Positions 1-11,575 of a DNA stretch of 64,000 nt are shown piece after piece; the stretch's first letter is position 1, and each line of letters opens with the position of its first letter. A model generated the notes under the pieces. It was not told the origin of the DNA, made no database searches, and worked only from the letters and a program-made list of their open reading frames with translations. The position numbers were made by a program, and so were the translations under genes. This stretch comes from Pegea sp. RAD2-039. Lineage: Eukaryota; Chordata; Thaliacea; Salpida; Salpidae. The stretch is from positions 248,001-312,000 of the forward strand of contig JAQGEQ010000272.1 in NCBI GenBank assembly GCA_034620365.1. Reading direction: 5' to 3'.

Positions 1-44
1 GTGATAGTTTTGATAATTAGCGATAACTACGATGAAAATATCAC

Positions 45-1660
45 CTCTTTTTGAGCAGCTTTAAAATCTCTATCAAATGGATTAGATAGTTCATCAAACA
101 AACCGACTTGGTTACCATATTGTAAGAACCGCGTTGGGGTTGGGGTTTGATCTAAAAACATGATTTTAAAAATGTAAATATTGAAACTAACTTAAAAGTA
201 TTTCAAACTTTAAAAACTTCTAAGTATCAACATTCATTTTCAAAGTTATTGACAATTGTAAGTTTGGTTTAAAACCTTATAATTTCAATAAATTGTTTTT
301 AGAACCAACATACCAACTGTAAGTGCTTCTGATAAATAATTAGCGCTTTTAACGCCCAGTTTTAGAGTCATCTGATGCTTTTGTTCGTGTACTAATAGAC
401 GGTCTTTTGACATGAATATCTAAAAAAAATTTTGTAATGTAGCTAGAAAATGTTGCTACTAATTAAAAGCTGTATTGACTAAACAAAAAATTTGCTAAAC
501 AAGAAAGTATGAGCACTATTAGATTAATCTTGGGTTTTGAACAAACTTTGGCGATGCGGAAAGTATATTAAAAATATGAACAATTAAAAATTACTGACCT
601 AAAAACAAACAAGTTTATAACTGGAAAAACGTTATTAGTAGAAATGCTTTATGGTCTTATTCACTTAAAATGGTCTGTCACTTTCTTCTTCAGTAGTCGA
701 AACCTAAGATTTTAACAAACAAAAATTCATTTACACAAAACAATACTGCAGGTTTTTGTTTGAAAATCGTACACATGCTATCAGCCAAAATGGTGCGAAG
801 AATTGCACCACTTATAAATACTCAAGACCACAATTTATAAGACAAGTTCCACTAAACTTGGCTAAGAAAATTTTTGTGATTTAGCTGGGACTGAAAACAG
901 TGCGAGTGGTATTTCTTATCACATTGCCAGAGAAGCCTACAACATTATAGTGCTTCATCAAATAAGTATGACGAATTTGTATGGATATACAATGGGTGAA
1001 ATATACAATTGTAGACAGAGCTTATGAATGAACTTTATAGTTTGATATTTAGCTAATTAGATGTTTCTCCTGGTTACAAAATAAAGAAGAAAAATTGTAA
1101 ACTATTGTACGCATCATCTATTTTGTTTCTAATGTTATGAAAGGCATTTACTACCAACTATGACCAAACTATTTTATCTAAATCCTCTGGAATTCGACAG
1201 AATGTAAATAGTATCAATAAGTTAAACACTTCTTTATTTTTTAATTTTATAAAGATTTTTGAAAATGTTTAAATTTACAATCTATACATAAATTAATAAT
1301 TTTGAAAAGAAATATATAGTTAAGAACAAAATGATTATAATTTACTAATTGACTTTTCTTTAAAATATTAATTTGTATAAATACGATAAACTAGGACTGA
1401 TTTAGAAAAACACCAAAAAACTAATCAAACAAATCATATTTATTAATCAGTAATATAAAAACCACTCAAAATCTATACAATTTAGACTTAAAAGTTTACT
1501 TTGCCTAACAATCTATATTTTAAGTAAAAACAACCTAACTCAGAACATTAAAAATTGTTTCTTAAATGTGTACCTGGTTACAGTCTGAAGCAGAACATGC
1601 AAACTTTTGTGAATCCACTTTAGATTTGATATTACCGTCTTCACTCTCTAAAGATGTCAT
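45..1660 (-). CDS. ATF2: ATF2/ATF7-like bZIP transcription factor, 5' exons (partial)
   Basis: Three minus-strand exons at 1574-1660, 314-419 and 45-151 join in frame (phases 0, 1, 0). The first Met at 1660 follows an in-frame stop. Residues 20-46 form a C2H2 finger (CSASDC, 12 residues, then HEQKH), followed by MTLKLG. Exon 3 completes DQTPTPTRF, then GLFDELSNPF. This is the N-terminal order of ATF2/ATF7/CRE-BP1: zinc finger followed by the stress-kinase transactivation segment. Thr67 and Thr69 stand at the positions of the p38/JNK sites Thr69/Thr71 of human ATF2. Acceptors are tttttttag-type; donors are gtacac, gtatgt and gtgata. The gene leaves the window on the left, so the bZIP domain is not seen. 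The exons are short and easily missed by ORF-length filters. The family is clear; whether it is ATF2 or ATF7 (or a pre-duplication ancestor) cannot be told. Confidence 0.88.
420..1573. other. intron 1 of the ATF2-like gene, no other feature seen
   Basis: This AT-rich sequence lies between the first two ATF2-like exons. I see no further conserved coding segment on either strand. A short chance match to a kinesin-like DLAGTE string near 870 has no supporting neighbours. Confidence 0.6.
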
Positions 1661-2124
1661 CACTAGCTGCCAACAATTTGATAAGAACTTTTGATCTACT
1701 TAATGTTAAGTTTTTTTATACCTTTCTAAAATAAAAATTTAATTCTAATCAACAGAAGACTTAACAATGACTTTTTATTAAATATACAGAGAACCAAACA
1801 GAGAATTATCAAGAAGTTATTATTATCCAGAACTAGTAGTATTAACTTTTTAATAATAAAATACACTGAAGAGAATAGAAATTATTGGTCAAAAATGAAC
1901 TAATAAGATGACTAAACTTATTTTACATAATTTATAAGTGAAAACAGTTGTTTTTTTTTAAGTTAATTGTTTTAATAATAACTAATTTTTTGACCAAAGG
2001 AAAAAATTTATTTTAAAATTTGAGAACACCATAAAGAAAATTGAGAAGTTATAAAAAATAAATGAAAAACCTTATTAAATAAAATCTCTCTAATCAAATA
2101 ACTATCTATTTAGAATAACAAAGA

Positions 2125-3135
2125 AAAAAATTAAAGTCATTGTTTTTATGCCATCTGATTCAGTGTACCCCTCTACTTCATTTACGTTAGTATTAGTAAC
2201 CAAATGTTCAAAGATCAAAACTTCTGAATTGTTTGGCTTGGTTTCTCACTCTTTCTTCATATTCAATCTTATTCTGGCTATAAATAGCATAAGCTTCAGC
2301 TTGGGCAGGGTCATTGATATTTGGTTCAGTTAATAGGTCTTGTATTCCTAACAATATTTCTTTTATTGTAATTGCTGGGCGCCAATCCTTTTCTTCATCA
2401 AGAATGGACAAACAAACTGTTCCAGAGGGGTAGACGTTTGGGTGAAAAAGGGCTGGTTCAAATTTACACTTTGGTGGTGAAGATGGGTAATCTTCTTTAA
2501 ACAGCAGTCTTAATCTATACAATCCACCTTCCCAAGAGGTTCCCTTCTTTCCAGGTATAGCACATTCCCAATTCATGATGTTTAAAGTACCATCAGGATT
2601 TTTTATTGGTTTTGCCACAAAACCAAAAGGATGGTCTTTTCGCCAAGCTTTTCTTTCTTCAGACAATCTGGCAGTAGCAATACCATTCATATTTATAACT
2701 ACATGAAAAAATTCACTTATTGTTAGTTTTTAGAAATGTTAAATTTTATTTTATTTATTTAATGAAAATTTTATAAATGATACAAAATAAATCTTTTAAG
2801 TAATAAATAAAAATTGAAACAAATAATATGAAATTAAGTATAATTATATTAACCATTGATGAATACGTGAAAGATCTTTGGAATCTCAAATAATGATTTA
2901 CAAAAGCAAGCAAAAAATGAAATACTATTTTCATTGTTTAATAATATACATCATTATTGAAACTTCAAAACAGAATATGAAAATTCATGAAAAAATAAAT
3001 TTATTTCTATTTTATATTGTTTTTAAACAAAATTTTTATATATTTGAATACTAAAAAGATCAAAACAATAAATACTAAAACCCATAAGTGTTTAATGTAT
3101 TTAATATATTATAAGCATAAAGTTTAAATCTAAAC
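2125..3135. repeat. UBC9 segmental duplication, block 1
   Basis: This ~1 kb block holds UBC9 plus about 80 bp on its 3' side and 450 bp on its 5' side. It recurs in the same orientation at about 8235-9265 with only scattered substitutions and small indels. Similarity stops abruptly near 3135, at a run reading taaacaattttag. Confidence 0.85.
2208..2690 (-). CDS. UBE2I: SUMO-conjugating enzyme E2 UBC9, copy 1
   Basis: This encodes a 160-residue UBC9, the only E2 for SUMO. It accepts SUMO as a thioester and transfers it to lysines of mostly nuclear targets. The catalytic Cys is residue 93 (SGTVCLSI), with HPN at 83-85, Tyr87 and Asp127 all in the canonical places. The basic N-terminal SUMO-binding residues Arg13, Lys14, Arg17 and Lys18 are present. 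Length matches the family (about 158). The whole coding region is one uninterrupted exon. Just upstream, ttttttcatgtag could be an acceptor for a 5' UTR intron, so either a compact native gene or an old retrocopy is possible. No poly-A tail or target-site duplication is obvious. The copy at 8329-8811 encodes the same protein within a duplicated block. Confidence 0.95.
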   Translation of the reverse strand: MNGIATARLSEERKAWRKDHPFGFVAKPIKNPDGTLNIMNWECAIPGKKGTSWEGGLYRLRLLFKEDYPSSPPKCKFEPALFHPNVYPSGTVCLSILDEEKDWRPAITIKEILLGIQDLLTEPNINDPAQAEAYAIYSQNKIEYEERVRNQAKQFRSFDL

Positions 3136-4399
3136 AATTTTAGAATTATAGATAGAAGAATATTAAAATAAATTCTAAGGATATCAAATAAGTTCGAATT
3201 GGTAGAAGTCAGAATAAAATATCACTAAGAAAAGTACAAAACAAAAAAATAACTTTTAATAAGACTATAAGAAAATAATTGTTAAAATAACTTATATAAT
3301 AGTCTCAAAAGAAATGAAAAAAAATAAATTCAATAAATCAAATTAACATCATATAATTAAAAAAAGATGATAAACGTAGGAATAATAACTTTATAACATT
3401 ATAAAACAATTCTCAAGCTTACTACAAGTTCATTTTTAATTTTTATTAATATACAAAATGACCACGTCATTATTCTAATTATACCAAACGTTCTTTCATC
3501 ACTTGAACATACAAATAGTTAAAACCGACTTAGCATTCAAATTTTTTTTCACACATTGTAAAAACCTAAATAAGATAATTTGTAAATAAAAAATGAAATA
3601 GATCTAAAACAGAAATAGCAATAAAAGGCCTAGGCCAAATTTGAAATAGACATTTGGTAGCGTTATATCTAAAAATGGGAGGAAGACAAAATGTGTAGTG
3701 CTTCCTTTAAAAAAAACTTAATATTTCAGAAAAAGACATTAATTGAAATGACCAAATTGATTATACTTATAATATATTAAGTTTAAATTATAAAATACTC
3801 ATAAATACAGTCCAAATATTTAGTTCTAATTTATTAGTTATACAAAAATATAAAACTATAAATAAAAATGAAACAAATTGTACCTTTATTATATTTCAAA
3901 AAGATATCAGTTTTTTATAAGCAGAAATCATAGTGTAATAATAAAAGCTGTGTCACTTTTTTACTGAGCACAAGTAAAAATATAAAAAAAATTCATAAAA
4001 AACAATAGGATGTGAAAAAAGTAACGTAAAGCATCGACAATAGTCTGTCGATGCTTAAAGTAAAATCGGTTTTACTTGGTAAGATAATAGAATGCAAGTA
4101 TTTAAAAGCGGTAACTTACCTTTTACAGAAGAAATGCTGCCTATATTAATTTTAAAACGTGTCTAAGATGATTAAAATTCGATTAAAATGATTCAAAATT
4201 GCATAAAAAACGATTTTAATTGCATAGAAGACATCATCACTAAAGATTTATTACATATTGTTATTGATATTTGTTTGCAAGTTGAACACTGATTCAAGCT
4301 TAACCTTGGAAACAAGCCATTTTTTATTTAAGATGATGTGATATTTTTTAAAGGACTTAAAATGGCAACAATATAGATTTCGTAATCAAAATCTTGCAC
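3136..4399. other. AT-rich non-coding stretch
   Basis: I see no coding exon, tRNA or recognisable mobile element here apart from the small hairpin at 4029-4056. It separates the UBC9 block from the EGF relic. Confidence 0.55.
4029..4056. other. perfect 11-bp hairpin
   Basis: The arms aagcatcgaca and tgtcgatgctt (4029-4039, 4046-4056) are exact reverse complements around a 6-nt loop. The stem is notably less AT-rich than its surroundings. No flanking RNA gene is recognised. Confidence 0.5.
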
Positions 4400-4487
4400 C
4401 AAGCATTATATCATAAATAAACAGTCAATGATAATGCTTAGATGGTTTTAAAGGAGATGGTGTCATATATTCAGGTGACTAAAAAAC
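4400..4487 (+). pseudogene. EGF exon relic (module 9 type), left of LINE 1
   Basis: The sequence aligns with the end of EGF exon 9 of the TSP1-EGF genes (compare 42351-42415): aatgcttagatgg, then ggagatggtgtca, then ttcaggtgactaaaaaact. The match breaks exactly where the LINE tail begins. It resumes at about 7085 with the next intron and EGF exon 10. This is therefore the left half of a dead gene copy split by the LINE. Confidence 0.7.
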
Positions 4488-6890
4488 TAAATTTATTTAT
4501 TTATTACAATAAATGCAAAGAAACTACCCAAAGAAAGCACCTCGCGCTGACACACATTCTCACAAATAACATCAAATAAGTTAGAAATATAGAAAGAAAA
4601 TGATGTAACACATGGCATTTCAGTAGCACTCCAAGCATATAAAAGTAAACAATTACATAGAATTATAGTAATATTAAAAAAAGAAAAATTCACAGTTTGC
4701 AAATGGCAGTGTTGGCAATATTATAACGGTTCAACTTCTGCTTGAACAACGTGAGTGATTCTGACATGACAATGTCTGATGGCAGCTGCTTCCAAGTACT
4801 AATTTTGCGGTATGAGAAAAAAATTCGCTCTGATTAACGTACCAAGTGATATTAGATTATTAAGCTAAAATCTCTGAGTTGATAAAACTTAAAATTAGGA
4901 CTAATGGAAAAGAAATCATCAAATTGAAGGTCAATTAAATTGTGGATAATTTTGATAATAAGAATTAAGTCGTCGAATTGCCAAAGTATCTAAATTAAAG
5001 AAGCTAAGACAATGTTTATAACTATCGTATTTGATATTAAGTTTCCTTGATATCAATCTCGTAAATGTTGACTGAACAGATTCGATTATTTTGATATCAC
5101 TAACTTGATATGGCATCCATGCACTAACGTTGTATTCAAGAATTGGACGTTCGTGTAATTTGAAGAGATTGATAAAAAAGCATGGGTCCTTAGAATTAAG
5201 GTCTTTATAATAAGGTAGACAAGATTGATTGATTTTCCAAAACATTTGTTGAACAATAAATCCATTGATGGAGTATTGGTTCCAGGAATTTGCAGCTGGT
5301 TTACGAGAAAAAGCTATAAGTTCAGCCTTTCTGGGCTGGAATTCATAGACCAGTTTTCTACAGTGTGTAGTGCAGTTTAAAGTTTTTAAGGATTGCAATA
5401 TAATAGCTTGATGTCATCTGCGTACAAACACACTGACATCAACTACTGTTACTAGTCTTCTGATGAGGTCTTCAAAGAAAAGTAAAAGATAATATTGATG
5501 GAGTATTGATGGAAGGGGACCCAGAACGGAACACTGAGGAACACCACTGATAACCTGACTAGGAATAGATGATTTTTTTACAAGAGTTTGTTTTAATTCC
5601 ACCTGATAAGTAATCTTCAATCCACTTTAAGATAAAGCTGTTGATTTTAAAGTGTTTTAATACAGCAATAAGCTTGTTGTGTGGGACAGAATGAAACGAT
5701 TTAGCAAAATCGAGGTATATGATGTCAAAAGGAGTATTACTTTCGTAATCGGCTGTAAGCTCATTAAGAAAATTGAGACGTTGAGTCAGGGAAAATCTCC
5801 GTTTCACAAAGCCATATTGGAAATCAGATATTAGATGGTGCTCCATCAAATGACTGGTCATATGATTGTGAATGATATGTTCTTGAGTTCTGCACATAAC
5901 TGAAGTCAGCGAAACTGGTCTGTAGTTAAGTGCGGTGTTTCTGGGACCCTTTTTATGAATTTGAGTAATAATAGCTTTCTTCCGAATTTGTGGAACTCTT
6001 CCTCGCCTTAGAGTCATGTTAAAGAAAAGCGATAAAGGTAGTAATAAAGAGGAAGTAGTTTTCCTTAAAAACAAAGCTGGGATCTGATCGGGGGTGTTGG
6101 AAACTGATGATTTCAAAGAAGAAATAGCCTTAGATACCGTATTGACCGTTATGTCAAGATCTACCATCTCAAAGACATTTGTAAGAATGTCAGAGTAGGA
6201 GAGAGAAGGAGTATTGCCGTCATCGGTTGTAAAAACGCTATTAAATTGATTGTTTAGCAATTCAGCTGTATTCTTTGGCTTCATCACAAGCTGGTCGCTG
6301 TTATCGAGCAAGAGAGGTAATTGAGATCTTGCTTTAAGCTTGTTATTTATGAAACCAAAAAACGTTTTATTGATAGCTGGAGATAAGACTGCACTTTCTT
6401 TTTCTAAATAGAAATTAGAAATCTTGTAAACTATACAAATATCTTTGTACATTTGATTGAAGGATCTGTTATAGTTTGTTTGTATGGGAGGTTTTTTAAA
6501 TGTCGTAAAGTCCTTAAATATTTAGGAAAATGTGTTTTTTGTTGACTCTATAAGAAGGTATGAAATTTTCGATTGACTCTTTAACGATGTTAGTTAACCT
6601 TGAGTAAATAGTATTGATGTCTTCAGAAGAGTTGAAAATAGAAATACGGTCAACATCTGATAATTACTTGTTTATATCATTTTAATTTCCGTGATAAAAA
6701 TTTCTTTTGTCTGAAGGTTTAATGTTCATAAAAAAGTTTGGTAGAGCTTGAATTCAATCATGTTGTGATCGCAAGTCAGAGCAAAAGGTTCTCTTTGATC
6801 AACGTAGATAATTTTGTCAGGTTTTGACGTGATAATAAGATCAAAAGTATTACCACTAACTTGCCACCTTTAATTGGATCCACCATTATG
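4488..6890 (-). mobile_element. LINE 1: CR1/L2/Jockey-like non-LTR retrotransposon, 5'-truncated and broken
   Basis: The 3' end on the minus strand is a TTTA-type simple tail (4488-4515). Above it lie the RT C-terminal region (4931-5398) and the RT core (5414-6452) with NYRPVSLTS, IYLDFAK, SGVPQ and SVLGPL motifs. The C-terminal part of the endonuclease follows (6650-6890, reading EPFALTCDHNMIEF). A YADD-type catalytic box lies near 5420-5440 but in a shifted frame. Several frameshifts and stops make it non-functional. The element sits inside an intron of a relic EGF gene (4400-7365). The boundary near 6890 is approximate. Confidence 0.88.
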
Positions 6891-7084
6891 TTTACTTTTA
6901 TGAAAGATTTTTAGTGTCACCGACCCAAATAGTTCGAATCGATTTCTTATTAGGATAGAATAATTTATCTCAAGTAATATACAAATAACTAATTGAAAAT
7001 AATTTTATCACAACTTATAAACACTTATTCAAATAGATTATAACCTATAAGCTTATTCAAATAGATAAATATATGTTTTTTTTC

Positions 7085-7365
7085 AAAAGAAGAAAAACTG
7101 TTTTAAAAGATGTTAACGTGTGAAGAAGGAATCAATAATTGTCATTCTGAAGCTGATTGTAATAATGTAGAAGGCAGTTGTACATGTAGAAATGGATACA
7201 AAGGAAACGGTTCAACTTGTATTGGTTTGTGTTATATTTTTTATAAGATGCAATATTGGATCGAAATATTTTTATTCGTAAATGTTGAGGGTTGTTTATA
7301 TTAATTTGATGACTGTTCCTTTGAATACTGTTGCTAGTTACAAATGTAAAGGCTTAACTGACTCG
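7085..7365 (+). pseudogene. EGF exon relics (modules 10 and 11), right of LINE 1
   Basis: Positions 7085-7109 match the intron tail aaactgttttaaaag before EGF exon 10 of the intact genes. Positions 7110-7225 are exon 10 ([15 protein letters not shown]) with a 2-nt deletion at the start and a 6-nt deletion inside. Positions 7281-7365 are a degraded exon 11 (GTTGCTAGTTACAAATGTAA). The relic is clearly inactive and continues the fragment at 4400-4487. Confidence 0.82.
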
Positions 7366-8234
7366 GTCTTATAAGTCTGACGGAAGACAAACAGATCCTG
7401 TTGCAGAGTTTTCAAAAAGCAAACTTAATTTTGGCTGTTTTTGTTTTCGCTTTAAAGATAAATGCAATAATATAAAATCAATTAAAACCGATGTCAGTAT
7501 ACTGCCGCAGATTGATGGGAACAACCGGCTGTAAACAACTGAAAGTTAGAAACGACAAAGTAAACTTAAAAGAGAAGAAAAACTCAAACAACTTTTGGGA
7601 GACACATTAGCTTAAACCATTAATTATATTTTTGGATACCATTGAAATTATTCTGTTAATTTGATCACTTTATGATTGAATTTCTATTTTAGTTCATTTT
7701 AATATTTTGCTGATCTAAGAAGACTCTCATTAAAACGGTAAACATTTTCAAGTAATAGGATTATCACTTAAATTTTACCTAGTGTAACATTTATCCATGC
7801 AGCTATTTTATATCAAACATTCCCTTAATATAGTCAGTACTGAGCTTTATTCAGAATAAGGAAAGTTTCATAGTTAGTTTTTACTAAAAACTATTTCAAT
7901 CCGACTATTATCGGCCGAAGCAGGCTTTTTCATTAAACCAATAAAAAATACAACTATTTTCTTGAAGAATAAACTAAAATTTCAACTATTTTCCTGACAT
8001 TCATTTAAGCAAACCAACATCAATAAAAATCTTAAAAAGTTTTATTTAACAAAAATTATTTTAAATTTTATATATTTCAGACATTACTAAGCATTTGTAA
8101 TAACATTTATTTAAAACATAAGAGGCTTAATTTATTTAATAAATAAATTTTCAACAACCTTCTTTTAACTTTCTTATTTCTATAAGTATATTTTTAAGGT
8201 ATTAATGAATGCCTTTTCAAAGTATTTATTCAAA
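7366..8234. other. non-coding stretch between EGF relic and second UBC9 block
   Basis: No gene is recognised. Near 7910 the string tcggccgaagcaggct resembles one edge of the GC-richer interspersed repeat at 18545 and 56120, so an old fragment of that repeat is possible. Confidence 0.45.
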
Positions 8235-9265
8235 AGAAAAAATTAAAGTAATGAAAACCCTCGTTTTTATGCCATCTGATTCGGTGTACCCCTCTACTTC
8301 ATTTACGTTAGTATTAGTAACCAAATGTTCAAAGATCAAAACTTCTGAATTGTTTGGCTTGGTTTCTCACTCTTTCTTCATATTCAATCTTATTCTGGCT
8401 ATAAATAGCATAAGCTTCAGCTTGGGCAGGGTCATTGATATTTGGTTCAGTTAATAGGTCTTGTATTCCTAACAATATTTCTTTTATTGTAATTGCTGGG
8501 CGCCAATCCTTTTCTTCATCAAGAATGGACAAACAAACTGTTCCAGAGGGGTAGACGTTTGGGTGAAAAAGGGCTGGTTCAAATTTACACTTTGGTGGTG
8601 AAGATGGGTAATCTTCTTTAAACAGCAGTCTTAATCTATACAATCCACCTTCCCAAGAGGTTCCCTTCTTTCCAGGTATAGCACATTCCCAATTCATGAT
8701 GTTTAAAGTACCATCAGGATTTTTTATTGGTTTTGCCACAAAACCAAAAGGATGGTCTTTTCGCCAAGCTTTTCTTTCTTCAGACAATCTGGCAGTAGCA
8801 ATACCATTCATATTTATAACTACATGAAAAAATTCACTTATTGTTAGTTTTTAGAAATGTTAAATTTTATTTATTTAATGAAAATTTCATAAATGATACA
8901 AAATAAATCTTTTAAGAAATAAATAAAAATTGAAATAAATAATATGAAATTAAGTATAATTATATTAACCATTGATGAATACATGAAAGATCTTTGGAAT
9001 CTCAAATAATGATTTACAAAAGCAAGCAAAAAATGAAATACTATTTTCATTGTTTAATAATATACATCATTATTGAAACTTCAAAACAGAATATGAAAAC
9101 TCAAATATGAAAATTCATGAAAAAATACATTTATTTCTATTTTATATTGTTTTTAAACAAAATTTTTATATAATTGAATACTAAAAAGATCAAAACAATA
9201 AATACTAAAACCCATAAGTGTTTAATGTATTTAATATATTATAAGCATAAAGTTTAAAATTAAAC
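8235..9265. repeat. UBC9 segmental duplication, block 2
   Basis: This is the second copy of the block at 2125-3135 in direct orientation. It ends near 9265, after aagtttaaaattaaacaatt, next to the 5' edge of LINE 2. Differences from block 1 are a few substitutions and short indels outside the coding region. Confidence 0.85.
8329..8811 (-). CDS. UBE2I: SUMO-conjugating enzyme E2 UBC9, copy 2
   Basis: The encoded 160 residues are identical to copy 1 at 2208-2690, with catalytic Cys93, HPN 83-85 and Asp127. The coding region is again a single exon, and the same possible acceptor (ttttttcatgtag) lies just upstream. Complete protein identity together with near-identical non-coding flanks indicates recent duplication or conversion, not long separate selection. 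LINE 2 begins about 460 bp upstream of this gene. One of the two copies could be an assembly duplicate of a polymorphic region. Nothing in the sequence shows either copy to be dead. Confidence 0.93.
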   Translation of the reverse strand: MNGIATARLSEERKAWRKDHPFGFVAKPIKNPDGTLNIMNWECAIPGKKGTSWEGGLYRLRLLFKEDYPSSPPKCKFEPALFHPNVYPSGTVCLSILDEEKDWRPAITIKEILLGIQDLLTEPNINDPAQAEAYAIYSQNKIEYEERVRNQAKQFRSFDL

Positions 9266-9274
9266 AATTTTAAA

Positions 9275-11040
9275 CAAGAAATATAAAACTTCCTAAACCA
9301 CAGACTTGAGGTGAGATTTCAAATATCTCTCTTGCTTGATAACAGCGACTAGCTTGTAATGGAACTAGAGAATAAAACTGAATTCTTAAACAATCAATTA
9401 AATAACGTTTTCATAACTGATGATGGCAATACGTTTTATCTTTCTTACTCCGAAATTCTCACAAATAACTCTGAGATGATATATCTTTACATAACGGTCG
9501 ATATTGTATCACTCCGAGGAGAGGAAAAGTTCTACAAATTTGAAAGAATTTTAGCATTATTCCTATTCAAAAAAGGTCCCAAAACACTACTTAACTAAGG
9601 ACCAGTTTCACTGACGTCAGCAGAACTGAAGAACATATTATTCACAATCATATGGCCAGTCATTTGATGAAGCATTATCTAATATCTGATGTTCAGCATA
9701 CCGTTGTGAAGCTTACAGCGCATTATGAAAATAATACTTCTTGTGGCAATGATTTTGCTAAAGCGTTTGATTCTGTCCCAGACAGCAAGCTCATTACTGA
9801 CTCATTACAAAATTTAAAAATCAACAGTTTCATCTTTAAGTGGATTGAAGATTACTTATCAGGTAGAACACAACAAACTCGTGTTGAAATATCGTTATCT
9901 ACTCCTAGTCAAGTCATCAGTGGTGTTCCTCAGGGTTCCGTTCTGGGTCCCCTTTTCTTTTTAAATTTCCTTGAAGACCTCACCAGAAGACTAGTAGCAG
10001 TAAATGATGTCAGTGTGTTTGTGTATGCAGATGATTTTAAGCTAGTATCTTGCAATCTTTCACAACTGCAAGCTGTACTACACACTGTAGAAAACTGGTC
10101 TATGAACTGGCACCTCAGAATCCAGCCCAGAAAGTCTAAACTTATAAGTTTATCCTGTAAACCAGCTGCGAATTCCTTATACCAATATTCTATCTATTGA
10201 TTTATTATTTAACGAATATTTTCGGTTCTAGAACTTGACATTACTATACCATCTGACTTTAAATGGTACATTCATGCTTGCAAAATCATTCAACATTGTC
10301 TACCTTATTATAAAGACCTTTAGTTGCAAGGATCTATACTTATTTGTCATTCTCTTCAAATTGTACTTACGTCCAATTCTTGAATACAATGTTAGTGCAT
10401 GGATGCCATATCAAGTTGGTGGTATCAAAATAATCTCATCTGTTCAGGCCACATTTACGAGATTGTTACGCAGGAAACTCAATAATAAATAAGATAGTTA
10501 AAAACATCGTCTTAGCTTCTTCAACTTAGAAACTTTGGATATTTGACGCATTAATTACGACTTAATTCTTATTTCTAAAATTATCCATAATCTAATTGAC
10601 CTTAAATTCGATGATTTCTTTTCCACAAGTCCTTCCCTCAAGTTATATCAATTCAGACGACACACATTATATCTTAATAAGCCTATATCACTTGGTACGT
10701 TAATCAGAGCGAGATTTTTCTGATTCCGCACAATTAGTACTTGGAAGCAGCTGCCATCAGACATTGTCATGTCAGAATCACTCGCGTTGTTCAAGTAGAA
10801 GTTAATCCGTAATAATATTGCCAACACTGTGATTTTTTCCTTTTTTTATTATTAACATTCTTTTTAATTGTTCACTGTTTTATGTTTTGGAGACTACTGA
10901 AATGCCATTTGTTACATCTTTTTCTGTTTATATTTCCTACTTAATAGTTATTATTTGTGAGAATGTATGTTAGTGAGAGGTACTCTTTACAGGCACCTTC
11001 ATTTGCGTTTATTGTAATAAATAATATATACTAATGAATA
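9275..11040 (+). mobile_element. LINE 2: CR1/L2/Jockey-like non-LTR retrotransposon, 5'-truncated
   Basis: The plus-strand RT region runs in three broken reading blocks (9359-9598, 9652-10200, 10235-10492). It retains SQVISGVPQGSVLGPL and an intact YADD catalytic box near 10024. The RT C-terminal tail (RPILEYNVSAWMPYQVG) is followed by degraded 3' sequence ending at attgtaataaataa near 11030. ORF1 and the endonuclease are missing. It is closely related to LINEs 1, 3 and 5 in this window. It abuts the UBC9 block. Confidence 0.87.
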
Positions 11041-11575
11041 AATGATATATACTATATAACGTATTTTGAGCGCCTTCTAACTATTTATATAATAACTATT
11101 CTAACTATAATTTATATGGATAATGTTTTGGTCGCGCATAGTTTAGTTCTTCTTGTTATCGCATTTTATAATGTAATTTTGAGTAATAAGTATCTTCTTG
11201 TTTTTCAAATTAAGTTTTTTTTTGAAAATTACTTCCAGATTTTATTAGTAAAATTGAATGATTTTTTATTTAAACTTTTTTTTTTCAATAAATACTTTAA
11301 TATTTTCCGTAAAATAGTTGTTTAATTTTCAATTTAAATAAATAAATAAAATTTTTAAAGGCGTTTTAAAAAGTCTTGATAGAGAGCTTTCTGCCAGGAT
11401 GTGATGTGATTACTTCCTGAATTTTTTAAAAGTTTAACATCCGAAATTGTGTTATTTCCTTCCATTAATAAGTGGGATAATTCTTTTACTAGTTTTGCCA
11501 AAACCATTAATAACTGTGTAACCTTTTGATATATACTTTACTTAACAAAATTATTGAAACCGTTTAAGAAACAAA
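11041..11575. other. AT-rich upstream region of the basic secreted protein gene
   Basis: No coding exon is seen. The last part is the likely 5' region of the gene starting at 11576. A TATA-like run (gatatatactttact) lies about 45-50 bp before the ATG, but its role is not shown. Confidence 0.4.

Noticed and set aside
860..910. Kinesin-like DLAGTE string in plus-strand translation
   Set aside because: Only one motif fits; sequence on both sides does not match a motor domain and the region is an intron of the ATF2-like gene.
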